In this document: in pieces, positions 16,436-25,810 of the stretch
How positions within the stretch are numbered: position 1 is the first letter of the stretch
Layout: the number at the start of each line of letters is the position of its first letter
Assembly: GCF_900108875.1 (NCBI RefSeq)
Contig: NZ_FNYJ01000001.1
Coordinates: 1,395,533-1,459,532 of the forward strand
Source: Pseudomonas sp. NFR16
GTDB lineage: Bacteria; Pseudomonadota; Gammaproteobacteria; Pseudomonadales; Pseudomonadaceae
DNA: 64,000 nt
Direction of reading: 5' to 3'
Translations under genes and position numbers: made by a program
The notes under the pieces: model-generated
Databases searched by the model: none
What the model saw: only the letters and a program-made list of their open reading frames with translations
Told to the model about the DNA's origin: nothing

Positions 16436-17767
16436 ATGAGAGTGATGACTCTGAGCCTGATCGCTTTGGCGGTCTCGGCTGGATATGTCCAATCAGTAGA
16501 AGCAGAGCCCTTCGTCAGTGATCAGGCCGACGCCAAAGGGTTCGTCGAAGACGCCGGTTTCGACGTCCTGTTACGCAATTACTACTTCAACCGGAACGGC
16601 AAGAGTGGTGCCGATGACCAGCGCGACTGGTCTCAGGCAGCGATGGCCAACTTCAGCTCCGGCTTTACGCCGGGAACGGTCGGATTCGGCGTCGATGCCT
16701 ACGGCTGGTTTGGCCTGAAACTGGACGGCGGTGCCGGACACTCCGGCACCGGCAACATTCCGGTGGACAGCAGCGACAGTCCCGAGGATGAGTTCTCCAC
16801 AGCGGGCGGCGCGCTCAAGGCGCGCATTTCCAGGACTGAACTCAAATGGGGAACGATGCAGCCGACCGCGCCTGTCTTCGCCGCAGGCGGCACCCGGCTG
16901 TTCCCTCAGACGGCCACCGGCTTCAGCCTGCAGAGCAGTGAGTTCAAGGGGCTGGACCTGGAAGGCGGTCACTTCACCGCCGGCAACGGCCCGCAACACA
17001 CCCGCTCCAGCGGCGAACTCTACGCCGCGTACGCTGACGTGACCACCAGCAGCGTCGACTTCGTCGGCGGCAAATACTCGGTCAACGACAGCCTTTCCTT
17101 CCAGCTGTATGGCTCGGAATTCAAAGACGTCTGGCGTCAGTACTACGGCAACGCCAACTACGTGCTGGCACTGCCCGCCGAGCGCTCGCTGACGTTCGAT
17201 TTCAATATTTACCGCACCACGGACGAGGGCCAGGCCAAAGCCGGCAGCATCGACAACACCACCTGGTCCCTCGCCGCCGCCTACGATTTCATGCCCGGTC
17301 ACACCTTCACCCTCGCCTACCAGAACGTCCACGGCGACGAGCCGTTCGACTATGTCTCGTTCGGTGACAACGGGCCTGGCACCACAGGCGACTCGATTTT
17401 CCTCGCCAACTCGATTCAGTATTCGGACTTCAACGGCCCGGGCGAAAAATCCTGGCAGGCACGTTATGACCTCTCCATGAGCACCTACGGCGTACCGGGT
17501 CTGAGCTTCATGGCCCGTTATGTCAACGGCTGGGACATCGATGGCACCAAGATGGCCGCCGACAGCCCCTATCGTGATTACGGCTACGGGGACAACGGCA
17601 AGCATCACGAAACCAACCTGGAAGCCAAATATGTGGTTCAGAACGGGCCCGCGAAGGATCTGTCGTTTCGCGTCCGTCAGGCGTGGCATCGGGCAAATGC
17701 CGATCAGGCCGAAGGTGATCAGGACGAGTTTCGGCTGATCGTCGACTACCCGATCTCCATCCTCTGA
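16436..17767 (+). CDS. OprD-family outer membrane porin
   Basis: A 443-residue porin: a signal peptide of about 24 residues, then the OprD pattern. This includes the opening FVEDAGFDVLLRNYYFNRN, DQRDWSQAAMANFSSGFTPGTVGFGVDAYGWFGLKLDGG, alternating amphipathic strands and a C-terminal beta-signal (RLIVDYPISIL). These 18-strand porins admit small carboxylates or basic amino acids. No matching transporter gene is adjacent, so the substrate is open. Confidence 0.93.
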   Translation: MRVMTLSLIALAVSAGYVQSVEAEPFVSDQADAKGFVEDAGFDVLLRNYYFNRNGKSGADDQRDWSQAAMANFSSGFTPGTVGFGVDAYGWFGLKLDGGAGHSGTGNIPVDSSDSPEDEFSTAGGALKARISRTELKWGTMQPTAPVFAAGGTRLFPQTATGFSLQSSEFKGLDLEGGHFTAGNGPQHTRSSGELYAAYADVTTSSVDFVGGKYSVNDSLSFQLYGSEFKDVWRQYYGNANYVLALPAERSLTFDFNIYRTTDEGQAKAGSIDNTTWSLAAAYDFMPGHTFTLAYQNVHGDEPFDYVSFGDNGPGTTGDSIFLANSIQYSDFNGPGEKSWQARYDLSMSTYGVPGLSFMARYVNGWDIDGTKMAADSPYRDYGYGDNGKHHETNLEAKYVVQNGPAKDLSFRVRQAWHRANADQAEGDQDEFRLIVDYPISIL

Positions 17768-17876
17768 CCTTGAGCGCAAGCTGATTGGCCTAACGATCTT
17801 TCTGCGGATTGGGAGTGTGACCCGTGCCTGGCCAGGCCTAACGTGTCGGCTGTCACTCTCTTCCACAGGACCGATC

Positions 17877-18290
17877 ATGAACGCTTTGAAACTGCTCGTT
17901 GCCGCCCTCTCCTGCGCGGCCCTTTGGCTGCCGCTCGGCGCGCTGGCCCATGACGCCGGACAGGAAAAAGTCACCGTGTTGGAAAGCCACCCGATGCTCA
18001 ATGCGCCAAGCAAGAAGGCAATGGTGCTGACGGTCGATTATCAGCCCGGACAGGTCTCGATTCCGCACAGCCACAGCGGCAGCGCGATCGCCTACGTACT
18101 CGAAGGCGCGGTCATCTCCCGGGTCAACGAGGGCAAGGCGACCACCTACAAGGCTGGCGAAACGTGGTACGAGCCGGCCGGTTCGAAACACTATGAATCG
18201 CGAAACGCGAGCACCAGTAAACCGGCGAAACTGTTGGTCTTCATCCTGCTGGACGACAACGCCGAGATCCTCACGCCGCTGCCGAAATGA
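17877..18290 (+). CDS. Exported cupin-domain protein
   Basis: A 137-residue protein with a signal peptide (cleavage after GALA) and one cupin barrel. Cupin motif 1 is PGQVSIPHSHSGSAIAYVLEG (the two His and the Glu that bind metal are present); motif 2 is GETWYEPAGSKHYESRN with its His. I chose the ATG at 17877 because the signal peptide starts there, rejecting a 20-residue upstream extension. Periplasmic metal-binding cupin of unknown reaction. Confidence 0.8.
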   Translation: MNALKLLVAALSCAALWLPLGALAHDAGQEKVTVLESHPMLNAPSKKAMVLTVDYQPGQVSIPHSHSGSAIAYVLEGAVISRVNEGKATTYKAGETWYEPAGSKHYESRNASTSKPAKLLVFILLDDNAEILTPLPK

Positions 18291-18436
18291 TTGACCGCCC
18301 GCTGTGCGAAGGCTCTGGCGCGCGGCGCCGTCGGTCAGCAGGTGAACGCGGCGACCTCAATTTTTCCGCTCAACTGTCGATAAGCCATCAGTAGAGCCCG
18401 CATTCGGGCCGGACTTGATAAGCAAAAGGCACAGGC

Positions 18437-18700
18437 ATGTACAACATTTTTCTGCTGGTAGAACACGGCCGTGATCAGGGCGAAGTTTCAGTGCTTGGCT
18501 GGTTCGATGACGAACGTGCGGCGAAGGACACCGCAGAAGCCATGGAATGGAAGGCTTACCGCGAAGAGGCCAAACGTCATCACCAATGGTCGGCGCAGCC
18601 GCTGCTGCCGCCGGACCAGACGCCGCATCGCCGGTTCTGGGTCAAGGGCATCTCCAAGTTCACCCACACCCCGGCACCGCGCTCGTGGGCGGTGCATTAA
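18437..18700 (+). CDS. Small hypothetical protein
   Basis: An 87-residue soluble protein with no signal or membrane segment (opening YNIFLLVEHGRDQGEVSVLGWFDDERAAKD), rich in charged and aromatic residues, with a Pro-rich stretch PLLPPDQTPHRRF. Third-position GC and gene-like composition support it as real. I do not recognise a family. Confidence 0.5.
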   Translation: MYNIFLLVEHGRDQGEVSVLGWFDDERAAKDTAEAMEWKAYREEAKRHHQWSAQPLLPPDQTPHRRFWVKGISKFTHTPAPRSWAVH

Positions 18701-18741
18701 GGTTGCGAGTGATTCCCGCAGGTGCTGATCGAGCCCGCGCC

Positions 18742-20223
18742 TTAGCCGTGCAGCGCCTGCGCAGCGGACAGTAATCCGCGAAACTTCGCATGACGCTCGC
18801 GCAGCGCAGGCTGGGTCGCGGCGATGGGTCGATAGCGCGCTTTCACCGGCATGCCTTGTTGCAGCAACTCCCCTTGGCCGATCGCCAGAAAGCCCAGCCT
18901 GGCCGCGCCGATGCAGGCGCTCAGCTCACTGCCCTGCAGCGTGTAAACCTCGCGGTCGAGAATATTGGCCAACAATTGCGCCCAATACTCACTGCGCGCG
19001 CCGCCACCGACCAGCGCGCAGGCGTTGACCGTCGCCCCCGCTGACATGCATGCGTTCATCGCATCCAGCAGGCCAAAACCCACCCCTTCGAGCACCGCAT
19101 AACCGAGCATGGCGGGTGTGCTGTCGTGCCCCAGATTCATGAAGCCGCCACGCAGCAACGGGTCGTTGTGCGGCGTCCGCTCGCCGGCCAGATACGGCAG
19201 GAAAACCGGACTGGAAATCGGCACCGGGCGGTCCACTGGCAGGCCGAGCCGGACCAGTTCGAGCAACGTCTGCTCATCCGGCTGGCCCAGCAGACGCGTC
19301 ACCCAGCGCAGGCAACTGGCCCCCGCGAGCATGGCGCCCATGGTGTACCAGCGTTGCGGAAGCGCGTGGCAAAAGCTGTGCACTGCTCGCGCCGGATTGC
19401 CAGCGGGGCGATCGGTAATGGCGACGATGGCCGCGCTGGTGCCGAGGGTGACAAACGTATCACCGGACTGGACTGCGCCGATCGCCACTGCCGAAACGGG
19501 ATTGTCGCCGCCACCGGCCGCAACGGGCAGATCGACCGGCAGCCCGAGCTGCGCAGCGGCCGCGTGGGTCAGGGTGCCGCAGCGCTGATCCGCTTCCAGC
19601 AGCGTCGGCATGTGTTCAAGGGTCAGCCCGGTGGCGTGCAGCATGGGTTCGTACCACTCGCGGCGCGCCACATCCAGCCACAAGGTCCCCGCGGCATCGG
19701 ACATGTCACTGACACGCTGGCCGGTCAGCAACAGCCGCAGGTAATCCTTGGGTGAGAGCACGCAATCGATCCGCGCGAACAGTTCCGGCTCATGCTGGCG
19801 CATCCACAGCAACTTCGGCGCGGTCAGCCCCGCCATCGCCAGGCTGCCGGTCACTTCAGCGTAATGTGGGTAATCGCGGTTGAGTTGGGCGGCCTGCGCC
19901 ACGGCGCGGGAGTCGTCCCACAGAATGGCGGGGTACACCACCTGCCCTGCGCCGTCGAGCATGACTGCGCCATGCATCTGCCCGGATACGCCTACGCAGG
20001 CAATCCGCTGCCAGGCTTGCGGCTGACTGTCGCGCAACCGCGCCAGCGCGGTCAGACACGCCTGCCACCAGTGTGCCGGGTCTTGTTCCGACCAGCCCGG
20101 CTGCCGACGAGAAACACTTATCCGCTCGCCCGCCTGCGCCAGAACCGCGCCACTGGCGTCGAGCAAGATGGCCTTGAGTTCGGAGGTGCCCAGATCGATG
20201 CCCAGAGAAACAGCCTGGCTCAT
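18742..20223 (-). CDS. xylB: Xylulokinase-like FGGY carbohydrate kinase
   Basis: A 493-residue sugar kinase. The N-terminal phosphate loop is GIDLGTSELKAILLDASG, the substrate region SGQMHGAVMLD, and the C-terminal ATP site VGGGARSEYWAQLLANIL with FGGY-family spacing. It most resembles D-xylulose kinases. It is the last gene of the sugar ABC operon, 27 bases after the LacI gene. No isomerase or polyol dehydrogenase is adjacent, so the imported sugar may be a ketose, or a polyol oxidised by an enzyme encoded elsewhere. The gene symbol reflects family resemblance. Confidence 0.82.
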   Translation of the reverse strand: MSQAVSLGIDLGTSELKAILLDASGAVLAQAGERISVSRRQPGWSEQDPAHWWQACLTALARLRDSQPQAWQRIACVGVSGQMHGAVMLDGAGQVVYPAILWDDSRAVAQAAQLNRDYPHYAEVTGSLAMAGLTAPKLLWMRQHEPELFARIDCVLSPKDYLRLLLTGQRVSDMSDAAGTLWLDVARREWYEPMLHATGLTLEHMPTLLEADQRCGTLTHAAAAQLGLPVDLPVAAGGGDNPVSAVAIGAVQSGDTFVTLGTSAAIVAITDRPAGNPARAVHSFCHALPQRWYTMGAMLAGASCLRWVTRLLGQPDEQTLLELVRLGLPVDRPVPISSPVFLPYLAGERTPHNDPLLRGGFMNLGHDSTPAMLGYAVLEGVGFGLLDAMNACMSAGATVNACALVGGGARSEYWAQLLANILDREVYTLQGSELSACIGAARLGFLAIGQGELLQQGMPVKARYRPIAATQPALRERHAKFRGLLSAAQALHG

Positions 20224-20250
20224 TGGTGTTCAATTCCTTGTGGCGGAAGC

Positions 20251-21249
20251 TCAAGGGCATCCACATGAATTTCGGATAAGCAGCGTCGGTGACAGCCGCT
20301 CGGACAGGCGTGTGCCATCAGGGTGGTCGATGCGCTGGAGCAACAATTGCACCGCCCGTGCGCCCAGTTCATGCACCGGCTGGGCGATCACGCTCAGGCG
20401 TGGCACGAAAAAGTCGGCCCAGTCGAAGTCGTCGAAACCCACCAGCGCCATCCGCTCAGGCACTGAGACCCCGGCGTCCCGCAGGGCGTGCATGGCGCCG
20501 ATGGTCATCGGGTTGTTCGCCGCCATGATCGCGCTCGGCGGCTCATTCAGGCCCAGCAACTGACGCGCTGCGAGACGCGCCGATTCACGGTTGGATTCGC
20601 CGTTCACAAGCAGCGCGTCATCGAAGCGCAAACCGCCATCGGCAAGCGCCTGCCGGTAGCCCTCGATGCGTTCCTCAGTGGTGCTCAGGCCGCGGTGGCC
20701 GGCGATCATGCCGATACGCCGATGGCCATGACCGATCAGATGGCTGACCAGTGCATGAGTGGACTGGCGATTTTCCACGCCGACCTGGTCGAAGCCTTGC
20801 GTCGCCAGGCGGTCGACGAGCACGGTGGGAATGGCGTTGGCCTGCAGATACGCCAGCGCCGCGCGCTGCGGATCGCTCGAAGGCGCCAGCAGGATCCCGT
20901 CGACACGCCGGTGATGCAGCGCCGTGACCACGCGCAGTTCCTGCTCGGGATCGTCATGGGTGTCGACGAACAGCATCATGATGCCGTAACGCGCGCACTC
21001 GGTTTCGATGGCATGCACCGTCTCGCTGAAGTAATGGTTGGACAGCGCCGAGATCGCTACGCCGATGGTGTTGGTGCGCGAGCGGGCGAGCGAACGGGCC
21101 AGGGTGTTGGGGATGTAACCCAGCGCTTGCACGGCCTGCTGCACCGCCTCGACGGTCTGCGGACTGACCTTGCGCGTGCCGTTGAGCACGTGGGAAACCG
21201 TCGAAGTCGACACCCGCGCAAGGCGCGCCACATCCTCCATCCTGACCAC
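20251..21249 (-). CDS. LacI-family transcriptional regulator
   Basis: A 332-residue LacI/PurR-type repressor. The helix-turn-helix and hinge are MEDVARLARVSTSTVSHVLNG through ALGYIPNTLARSL, and a ribose-binding-like domain follows. The frame is open much further upstream, but AGGAGGT sits seven bases before GTG 21249, giving three residues before MEDV; ATG 21240 is an alternative. It lies in the sugar ABC-kinase operon and probably represses it through the palindromes near 25058-25081. Confidence 0.87.
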   Translation of the reverse strand: MVRMEDVARLARVSTSTVSHVLNGTRKVSPQTVEAVQQAVQALGYIPNTLARSLARSRTNTIGVAISALSNHYFSETVHAIETECARYGIMMLFVDTHDDPEQELRVVTALHHRRVDGILLAPSSDPQRAALAYLQANAIPTVLVDRLATQGFDQVGVENRQSTHALVSHLIGHGHRRIGMIAGHRGLSTTEERIEGYRQALADGGLRFDDALLVNGESNRESARLAARQLLGLNEPPSAIMAANNPMTIGAMHALRDAGVSVPERMALVGFDDFDWADFFVPRLSVIAQPVHELGARAVQLLLQRIDHPDGTRLSERLSPTLLIRNSCGCP

Positions 21250-21275
21250 AGCGTTCACCTCCTCCGCGCGGCGTT

Positions 21276-22217
21276 TCAGTGCTTGCTCGACCAGCCCGTG
21301 TAGCTGCCGACATTGTCGCGGGTGATCAGCTTGGGCGTCAGCTGCGTCACGGCTTGAGCGGGTTTCTTGTCGTTGAGCAGATCGTTGCCGATCACCACCG
21401 CCTGCTGGGCCATCGCCCACGGGTCCTGACTGGCCGAGGCTTGAATCGAGGACTCGGACTTGAGCGCATGTTCGATGTCCGGCGCGCCGTCCACCGACGT
21501 GATGATGATGCCTGCGCGTTTCAACTGCCGGGCCGCCAGGTCGCTGCCGATGGCCTGCGGATCATTGATCGCAAACAGGCCGTCGATTTTCGGGAAGCGC
21601 GTCAGGTAGCCCTGCATCGCGTTGAGGCCGCCGTCCCGCGAGCCTTTGGCGTCCTGATCGTCGGAGAGAATCTTGATGTCCGGCGCGCCGGCGAACGCTG
21701 ATTTGCAACCCGTGACGCGGTCAGTGACGGCCGTCACTTGCGGGCCGTTTTCGATGATCACGTTGCCCTTGCCCGAGAGCTTGTCGACGATGAACTGACA
21801 GGCCAGCTTGCCCGCTTCGACGTTGTCGGTCTGCACCGTTGCGTCCACCCCGGTGGCGCTGACATCGACGGCGACGACCTTGATGTTCGCGGCCTGGGCT
21901 TTCTTGATGGCCGGGGCGATGGCCTTGGGGTCCACCGCGTTGATCAGGATCAGATCGACGCCCGCGGCGATGAAGTTATCGATCTGCGAGAACTGCTTGC
22001 CCAGGTCGTAATCGGCGGACACCGACGTGACCTTCACACTGGGGTTGATCTCCAGCGCCTTGGCCTTGGCGCCGTCGGCCAGGGTCACAAAGTATGGATT
22101 GCCGAGCGAACCCAGGCTGATGCCGACGGATTTCAACTCGCGGGCCTCAACGCCCTGAGACAGCAGGGCTGCGAAGGAAAGGGAAACGACAGCCGGGAAT
22201 AGACGTTTGAAGTTCAT
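21276..22217 (-). CDS. Sugar ABC transporter periplasmic binding protein (RbsB-like)
   Basis: A 313-residue binding protein with a signal peptide (cleavage near VEA). The ribose-binding pattern follows: VGISLGSLGNPYFVTLADGAK, DLILINAVDPKAIAPAIKKA, VVAVDVSATGVDATVQTDNV, LFAINDPQAIGSDLAARQL and ITSVDGAPDIEHAL. It delivers a pentose or polyol to the permease. Third gene of the operon. Confidence 0.9.
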   Translation of the reverse strand: MNFKRLFPAVVSLSFAALLSQGVEARELKSVGISLGSLGNPYFVTLADGAKAKALEINPSVKVTSVSADYDLGKQFSQIDNFIAAGVDLILINAVDPKAIAPAIKKAQAANIKVVAVDVSATGVDATVQTDNVEAGKLACQFIVDKLSGKGNVIIENGPQVTAVTDRVTGCKSAFAGAPDIKILSDDQDAKGSRDGGLNAMQGYLTRFPKIDGLFAINDPQAIGSDLAARQLKRAGIIITSVDGAPDIEHALKSESSIQASASQDPWAMAQQAVVIGNDLLNDKKPAQAVTQLTPKLITRDNVGSYTGWSSKH

Positions 22218-22278
22218 GATTGCTCTCTTGTGATTATTGTCGCGGCGGTTGCTTGAAATTCGGGGTCAGCGGCGTGCC

Positions 22279-23271
22279 TCAGGTCCGCGCACCGGACTGA
22301 CGATAACGGTCCAGGGCCACGGCACCGATGATCACAATGCCCTTGATGATGTACTGCCAGATGTCGGATACCCCCAACAGCACCAGCCCATTGGTGAGCA
22401 CCGCGATGATCAGCGCACCGATCAGCGTGCCACCGATGGTGCCCACGCCGCCGGTAAAACTGGTGCCGCCCAGAATGACTGCGGCGATGGCGTCCAGCTC
22501 GTAAGACTGCCCCAACTGCAGGCCATTGGCGGCGAACAGCCGTGAGGCGCTCATCACCGCACCCAGTCCGGCCAGCGCTCCGGACAGCGCGTAGACGAAC
22601 AACAACACTTTCCACACCTTGATGCCGGACAGCCGCGCCGCTTCGGGGTTGCCGCCCACTGAGTAGATCTGCACGCCCATCACGGTGCGGCGCAGGATGA
22701 ACCAGGAAATCACGATCACCGCCACGGCAATGATCACCAGCCACGGCACGCCCAGCACCGAATCGTTACCGATGAAAGCAAAGGGCAGATCGGGGTTGAA
22801 CACGGTTTTGTCGTCCGCCAGTAACCGGGCCAGGCCGCGCATGGCTGTCAGCGCACCCAGCGTGACAATGAAGGGCGGCAGGCGCATGAACGCAATCAGG
22901 CCGCCATTGACCAGCCCCAGCAACAGGCCGAAACCGATCCCGGCAAAGATGCCGAGCATGCCGTACTGGGGCGACATCGAGGCCTGCAACGCGACCACCG
23001 CCGACGCCGCGAGGATGGCCCCCACCGAGAGGTCGATGCCGGCGGTAAGAATCACGAAGGTCATGCCTGCCGCCAGCACCACATTGACCGAGGCCTGCTG
23101 GGTGATGATCGACAGGTTCTGCCACGTCATGAAGCTGTCGGTCATCAGCGCGAAGCCCACCAGCAGCAACACCAGTACGGGCAACATGCCGAGGGTGCGC
23201 ATCCACTCTCTGGCCCGTTCGCGCCGGCTGATGGCGTCTACGCGTGGCGAGTTTTCCAGGGTCAGACTCAT
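22279..23271 (-). CDS. Sugar ABC transporter permease (RbsC-like)
   Basis: A 330-residue permease with about nine hydrophobic helices and RbsC hallmarks: [53 protein letters not shown], and [28 protein letters not shown]. One gene forms a homodimeric channel, as is usual with RbsA-type double ATPases. Its ATG overlaps the ATPase stop by four bases. Confidence 0.92.
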   Translation of the reverse strand: MSLTLENSPRVDAISRRERAREWMRTLGMLPVLVLLLVGFALMTDSFMTWQNLSIITQQASVNVVLAAGMTFVILTAGIDLSVGAILAASAVVALQASMSPQYGMLGIFAGIGFGLLLGLVNGGLIAFMRLPPFIVTLGALTAMRGLARLLADDKTVFNPDLPFAFIGNDSVLGVPWLVIIAVAVIVISWFILRRTVMGVQIYSVGGNPEAARLSGIKVWKVLLFVYALSGALAGLGAVMSASRLFAANGLQLGQSYELDAIAAVILGGTSFTGGVGTIGGTLIGALIIAVLTNGLVLLGVSDIWQYIIKGIVIIGAVALDRYRQSGART

Positions 23272-24890
23272 GGCCTGGCCTCCTTATTGTTGTTATTGGA
23301 ATTTTTGAAACTTGTGGCACGTCCCTGTGGGAGTGCGGTGTCTGTGATGCCGGGTGCCTGCTCGCCTCCAGTGGCAAGATCGATGATCCGCTCCTGAGAA
23401 ATCGCATGCCCCGAGGCGCCGCCGACTTCGGCCACCAACTGCCCTTCACGCATGATCAGCACGCGATCGCAGGTGCCGATGATTTCCGGCAGCTCGCTGG
23501 AAATCAGCACGACGCCGACGCCGGCTTTCGCCAGGTCATTGATGATCCGGTAGATCTCGGACTTGGAGCCGATGTCCACGCCACGGGTCGGCTCATCCAG
23601 AATCAGCACGTGGGGTTTGACTTCCAGCAAGCGCGCCAGCAGCACCTTTTGCTGATTGCCACCGGACAGCGCGCCAACGCTGACCTTGCCGGACGCCACG
23701 CGAATCGACAGCGCGCGGATGGCCTCCAGCGCACGCCGCGCGCCACGTCCCCGGTCCAGCACGCCACCGGCACGAGCGTCCGGCACGCAGGCGCAGACAT
23801 TGATGTTGTCGCGCACGCTCATGTCGAGGAACAGCCCTTGCGCCTTGCGATCCTCCGTCAGATACACCACACCGGCACGTATGGCGTCAGTGGGATTGCG
23901 CAGCGGCTCGACGACTTTGCCAGCCACTTCGAGCGTGCCCGAGGTGCGCGGGTCGGCGGCGAAAATCAGTCGCGCCAGCTCGGTCCGGCCCGCGCCGACC
24001 AGCCCGGCGATACCCAGCACTTCACCGGCGTGCAGGTCGAAACTGCACGGCTTGACGCGTTTACCGTCGGCCATGTCACGCACGCGCATCACCACTGCGC
24101 CGGGATTGTAGGCGGCGTGTTCTTTCTTGTAGAAACCGGAAAGGTCGCGCCCCACCATCATCTTCACCAGAGCGTCTGCCGACAACGCGTCGCGCTGCAG
24201 CATGCCGACGTATTCGCCGTCGCGAAGGACCGAAACGCGATCAGACAGTTCGTAGATTTCGGCCATTCGGTGGCTGATGTAGATGATCGCCAGACCCTGG
24301 TCGCGCAGTTGCTTGATGAGGGCGAACAGGCGGTCGGTTTCCCGTGACGACAACGGCGTCGTGGGCTCGTCCATCACCAGAATCCGGGCGTTGGCATGCA
24401 GTGCCCGGGCGATCTCGACTAACTGCCGTTCGGCGATCGAGAGCACGCTGACGCGGGTCGAGGGTTTGAAATCCGCACCCAGTCTCGCCAGTACCTCCAC
24501 GCACCCCGCTTCCATCGCCTTTCGATCGATGCTCCAGCCACGGCGCAGCTCACGGCCCAGGTAGATATTTTCAGCGACGCTCAGGTTCGGGCACAGGCTC
24601 AACTCCTGATAAATGACCGCAATGCCCCGCGCTTTGGCAGTCAGCGGGTCGAACGCGGCAAGCGCATCGCCACCGACGCGGATCTCGCCGCCGGCGTCGG
24701 CCTGATACGCGCCCGAGAGGATTTTCATCAGCGTCGACTTGCCCGCCCCGTTCTCACCCATCAGCGCGTGGACTTCTCCGGCGTAGACTTTCAGCGCGAC
24801 GTCTTTGAGCACGCGCAGGCCGTTGAAGGTCTTGGATATGGCGTTCATTTCCAGTACGGGCATGGGGTGTTCAGCGAGGATTGCGCTCAT
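23268..24890 (-). CDS. Sugar ABC transporter ATPase with two ATPase domains (RbsA/MglA-like)
   Basis: A 540-residue tandem ATPase. Domain 1 has Walker [10 protein letters not shown], a modified signature region around [15 protein letters not shown], Walker [15 protein letters not shown] and H-loop IYISHRM. Domain 2 has the degenerate Walker [11 protein letters not shown] usual for this family, then [13 protein letters not shown] and [13 protein letters not shown]. First gene of the operon ATPase-permease-binding protein-LacI-kinase. Confidence 0.93.
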   Translation of the reverse strand: MSAILAEHPMPVLEMNAISKTFNGLRVLKDVALKVYAGEVHALMGENGAGKSTLMKILSGAYQADAGGEIRVGGDALAAFDPLTAKARGIAVIYQELSLCPNLSVAENIYLGRELRRGWSIDRKAMEAGCVEVLARLGADFKPSTRVSVLSIAERQLVEIARALHANARILVMDEPTTPLSSRETDRLFALIKQLRDQGLAIIYISHRMAEIYELSDRVSVLRDGEYVGMLQRDALSADALVKMMVGRDLSGFYKKEHAAYNPGAVVMRVRDMADGKRVKPCSFDLHAGEVLGIAGLVGAGRTELARLIFAADPRTSGTLEVAGKVVEPLRNPTDAIRAGVVYLTEDRKAQGLFLDMSVRDNINVCACVPDARAGGVLDRGRGARRALEAIRALSIRVASGKVSVGALSGGNQQKVLLARLLEVKPHVLILDEPTRGVDIGSKSEIYRIINDLAKAGVGVVLISSELPEIIGTCDRVLIMREGQLVAEVGGASGHAISQERIIDLATGGEQAPGITDTALPQGRATSFKNSNNNNKEARP

Positions 24891-25223
24891 GGTCGAGCGC
24901 CCGGGAGGAATGTGACGGATGCGGCAGTTGCAGAAAAAACACGCGGCAGCAGAGCAGACAAGCTGTTCATGGGTCTCTCCGAGGTTTCTTGTTTTTATGC
25001 CTGGCCACCTCGTTTGGGTGACGCTCGGGAATTACGTTGAAACACTCTAGAACAGCTGAAACGATTCACGCAAGCGCTTGCTTTTTTCCGCCGACGAAAT
25101 CACCTATGGGCCTGCCACGACCGGCGCGGCTGTGGCGTCGTCCGTCATCAGCGCTCGTCCGCAGGCGATGACTTGCACACGCCACCGCCCACCGTTCGGT
25201 TTGCACGCGGAATAAAGCGGTCG
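24891..25223. other. Regulatory region upstream of the sugar operon
   Basis: 333 bp between the divergently oriented neighbourhoods. The part near 25044-25081 holds the candidate promoter and operator listed separately. The rest (24891-25040, the operon leader, and 25082-25223) shows no supported gene. Confidence 0.5.
25044..25081 (-). promoter_or_regulatory. Candidate promoter and LacI-type operator of the sugar operon
   Basis: GCAAGCGCTTGC at 25070-25081 is a perfect 12-bp palindrome with the central CG typical of LacI-family operators. A second, imperfect site GAAACGATTC lies at 25058-25067. On the minus strand TTGCGT (25068-25073), 18 bases, and TAGAGT (25044-25049) form a possible promoter, so a bound repressor would cover the -35 box. 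Confidence 0.5.
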
Positions 25224-25622
25224 TCAGGCCTTGGCGATTTCCGGTGCCAGCATCCACTCGGCACTGTCGTTCCACACGTCCATGCGGGTGATCTTGCCGT
25301 CGCGCACTTCAAAGCGGTCCAGGTAACGATTGCCCGAGAAGCTGCGGCCGTCCGGCCACTCGCCGTACAACGTGCCGTTGGAGTAGACGACGGTGTGATC
25401 GCCCCGGTCCATCCAGTCGAAATTACCCAGCGCTTTCTTGACCCACGCGTAGCGTGCTCCGTTGAATGCCGTGATGGCGAGCGGGTCCGGCATCGCGCGG
25501 CCACCGGTAAACGTGATCTTCACATCGTGGCTCATGAACGTGGCGGCTCGAACCGGATCCGGCGCCATGGAAGCCTCGAGAAAATTGCTAACAATCTGCA
25601 CCGCTTCATTCGTTTCAGACAT
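25224..25622 (-). CDS. SnoaL-like / NTF2-fold protein
   Basis: A 132-residue protein of the nuclear-transport-factor-2 fold: helix EAVQIVSNFLEASMAPDPVRAATFMS, then HDVKITFTGG and the strand pattern TVVYSNGTLYGEWPDGRSF, RYLDRFEVRDGKITRMDVWND. SnoaL-like proteins include small isomerases, hydrolases and dehydratases acting on hydrophobic compounds. ATG 25622 follows GGGGAA; the upstream in-frame extension is rejected. It is transcribed away from the liv-type operon. Function not determined. Confidence 0.75.
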   Translation of the reverse strand: MSETNEAVQIVSNFLEASMAPDPVRAATFMSHDVKITFTGGRAMPDPLAITAFNGARYAWVKKALGNFDWMDRGDHTVVYSNGTLYGEWPDGRSFSGNRYLDRFEVRDGKITRMDVWNDSAEWMLAPEIAKA

Positions 25623-25764
25623 CACTGATTCCCCTTTCATTTGAAATGACGATGAACCTGGCCGTGCCTTCGCGTGGTGCATCGTGCGTTAATCTGGAGC
25701 GTATTCGCTGGCTGAACTCCCCATAAATACAGGCATTTTGGCGAGACTCAGGCTGGCATCCTAC

Positions 25765-25794
25765 TTGCTAGCAATAATTTTACAAGTGCTAGCA
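25765..25794. promoter_or_regulatory. Twin GCTAGC palindromes upstream of the liv-type operon
   Basis: TTGCTAGCAA (25765-25774, perfect 10-bp palindrome) and TGCTAGCA (25787-25794, perfect 8-bp palindrome) have centres exactly 21 bp apart, two helical turns. They lie 17-46 bases before the start codon of the binding-protein gene. The same pair with the same spacing stands upstream of the gamma-glutamyltransferase gene at 35184-35214. Probable operator for a dimeric repressor, best candidate the GntR protein at 32803-33495. Confidence 0.7.
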
Positions 25795-25810
25795 ATCAGG
25801 AGCGTCACCC

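Noticed and set aside
16571..18013. 480-codon minus-strand frame
   Set aside because: Antisense to the OprD porin gene, which has a clear signal peptide and beta-barrel pattern.
20251..21420. Longer LacI protein starting at 21420
   Set aside because: The extra N-terminus overlaps the binding-protein gene and has no helix-turn-helix role; AGGAGGT before GTG 21249 marks the start.
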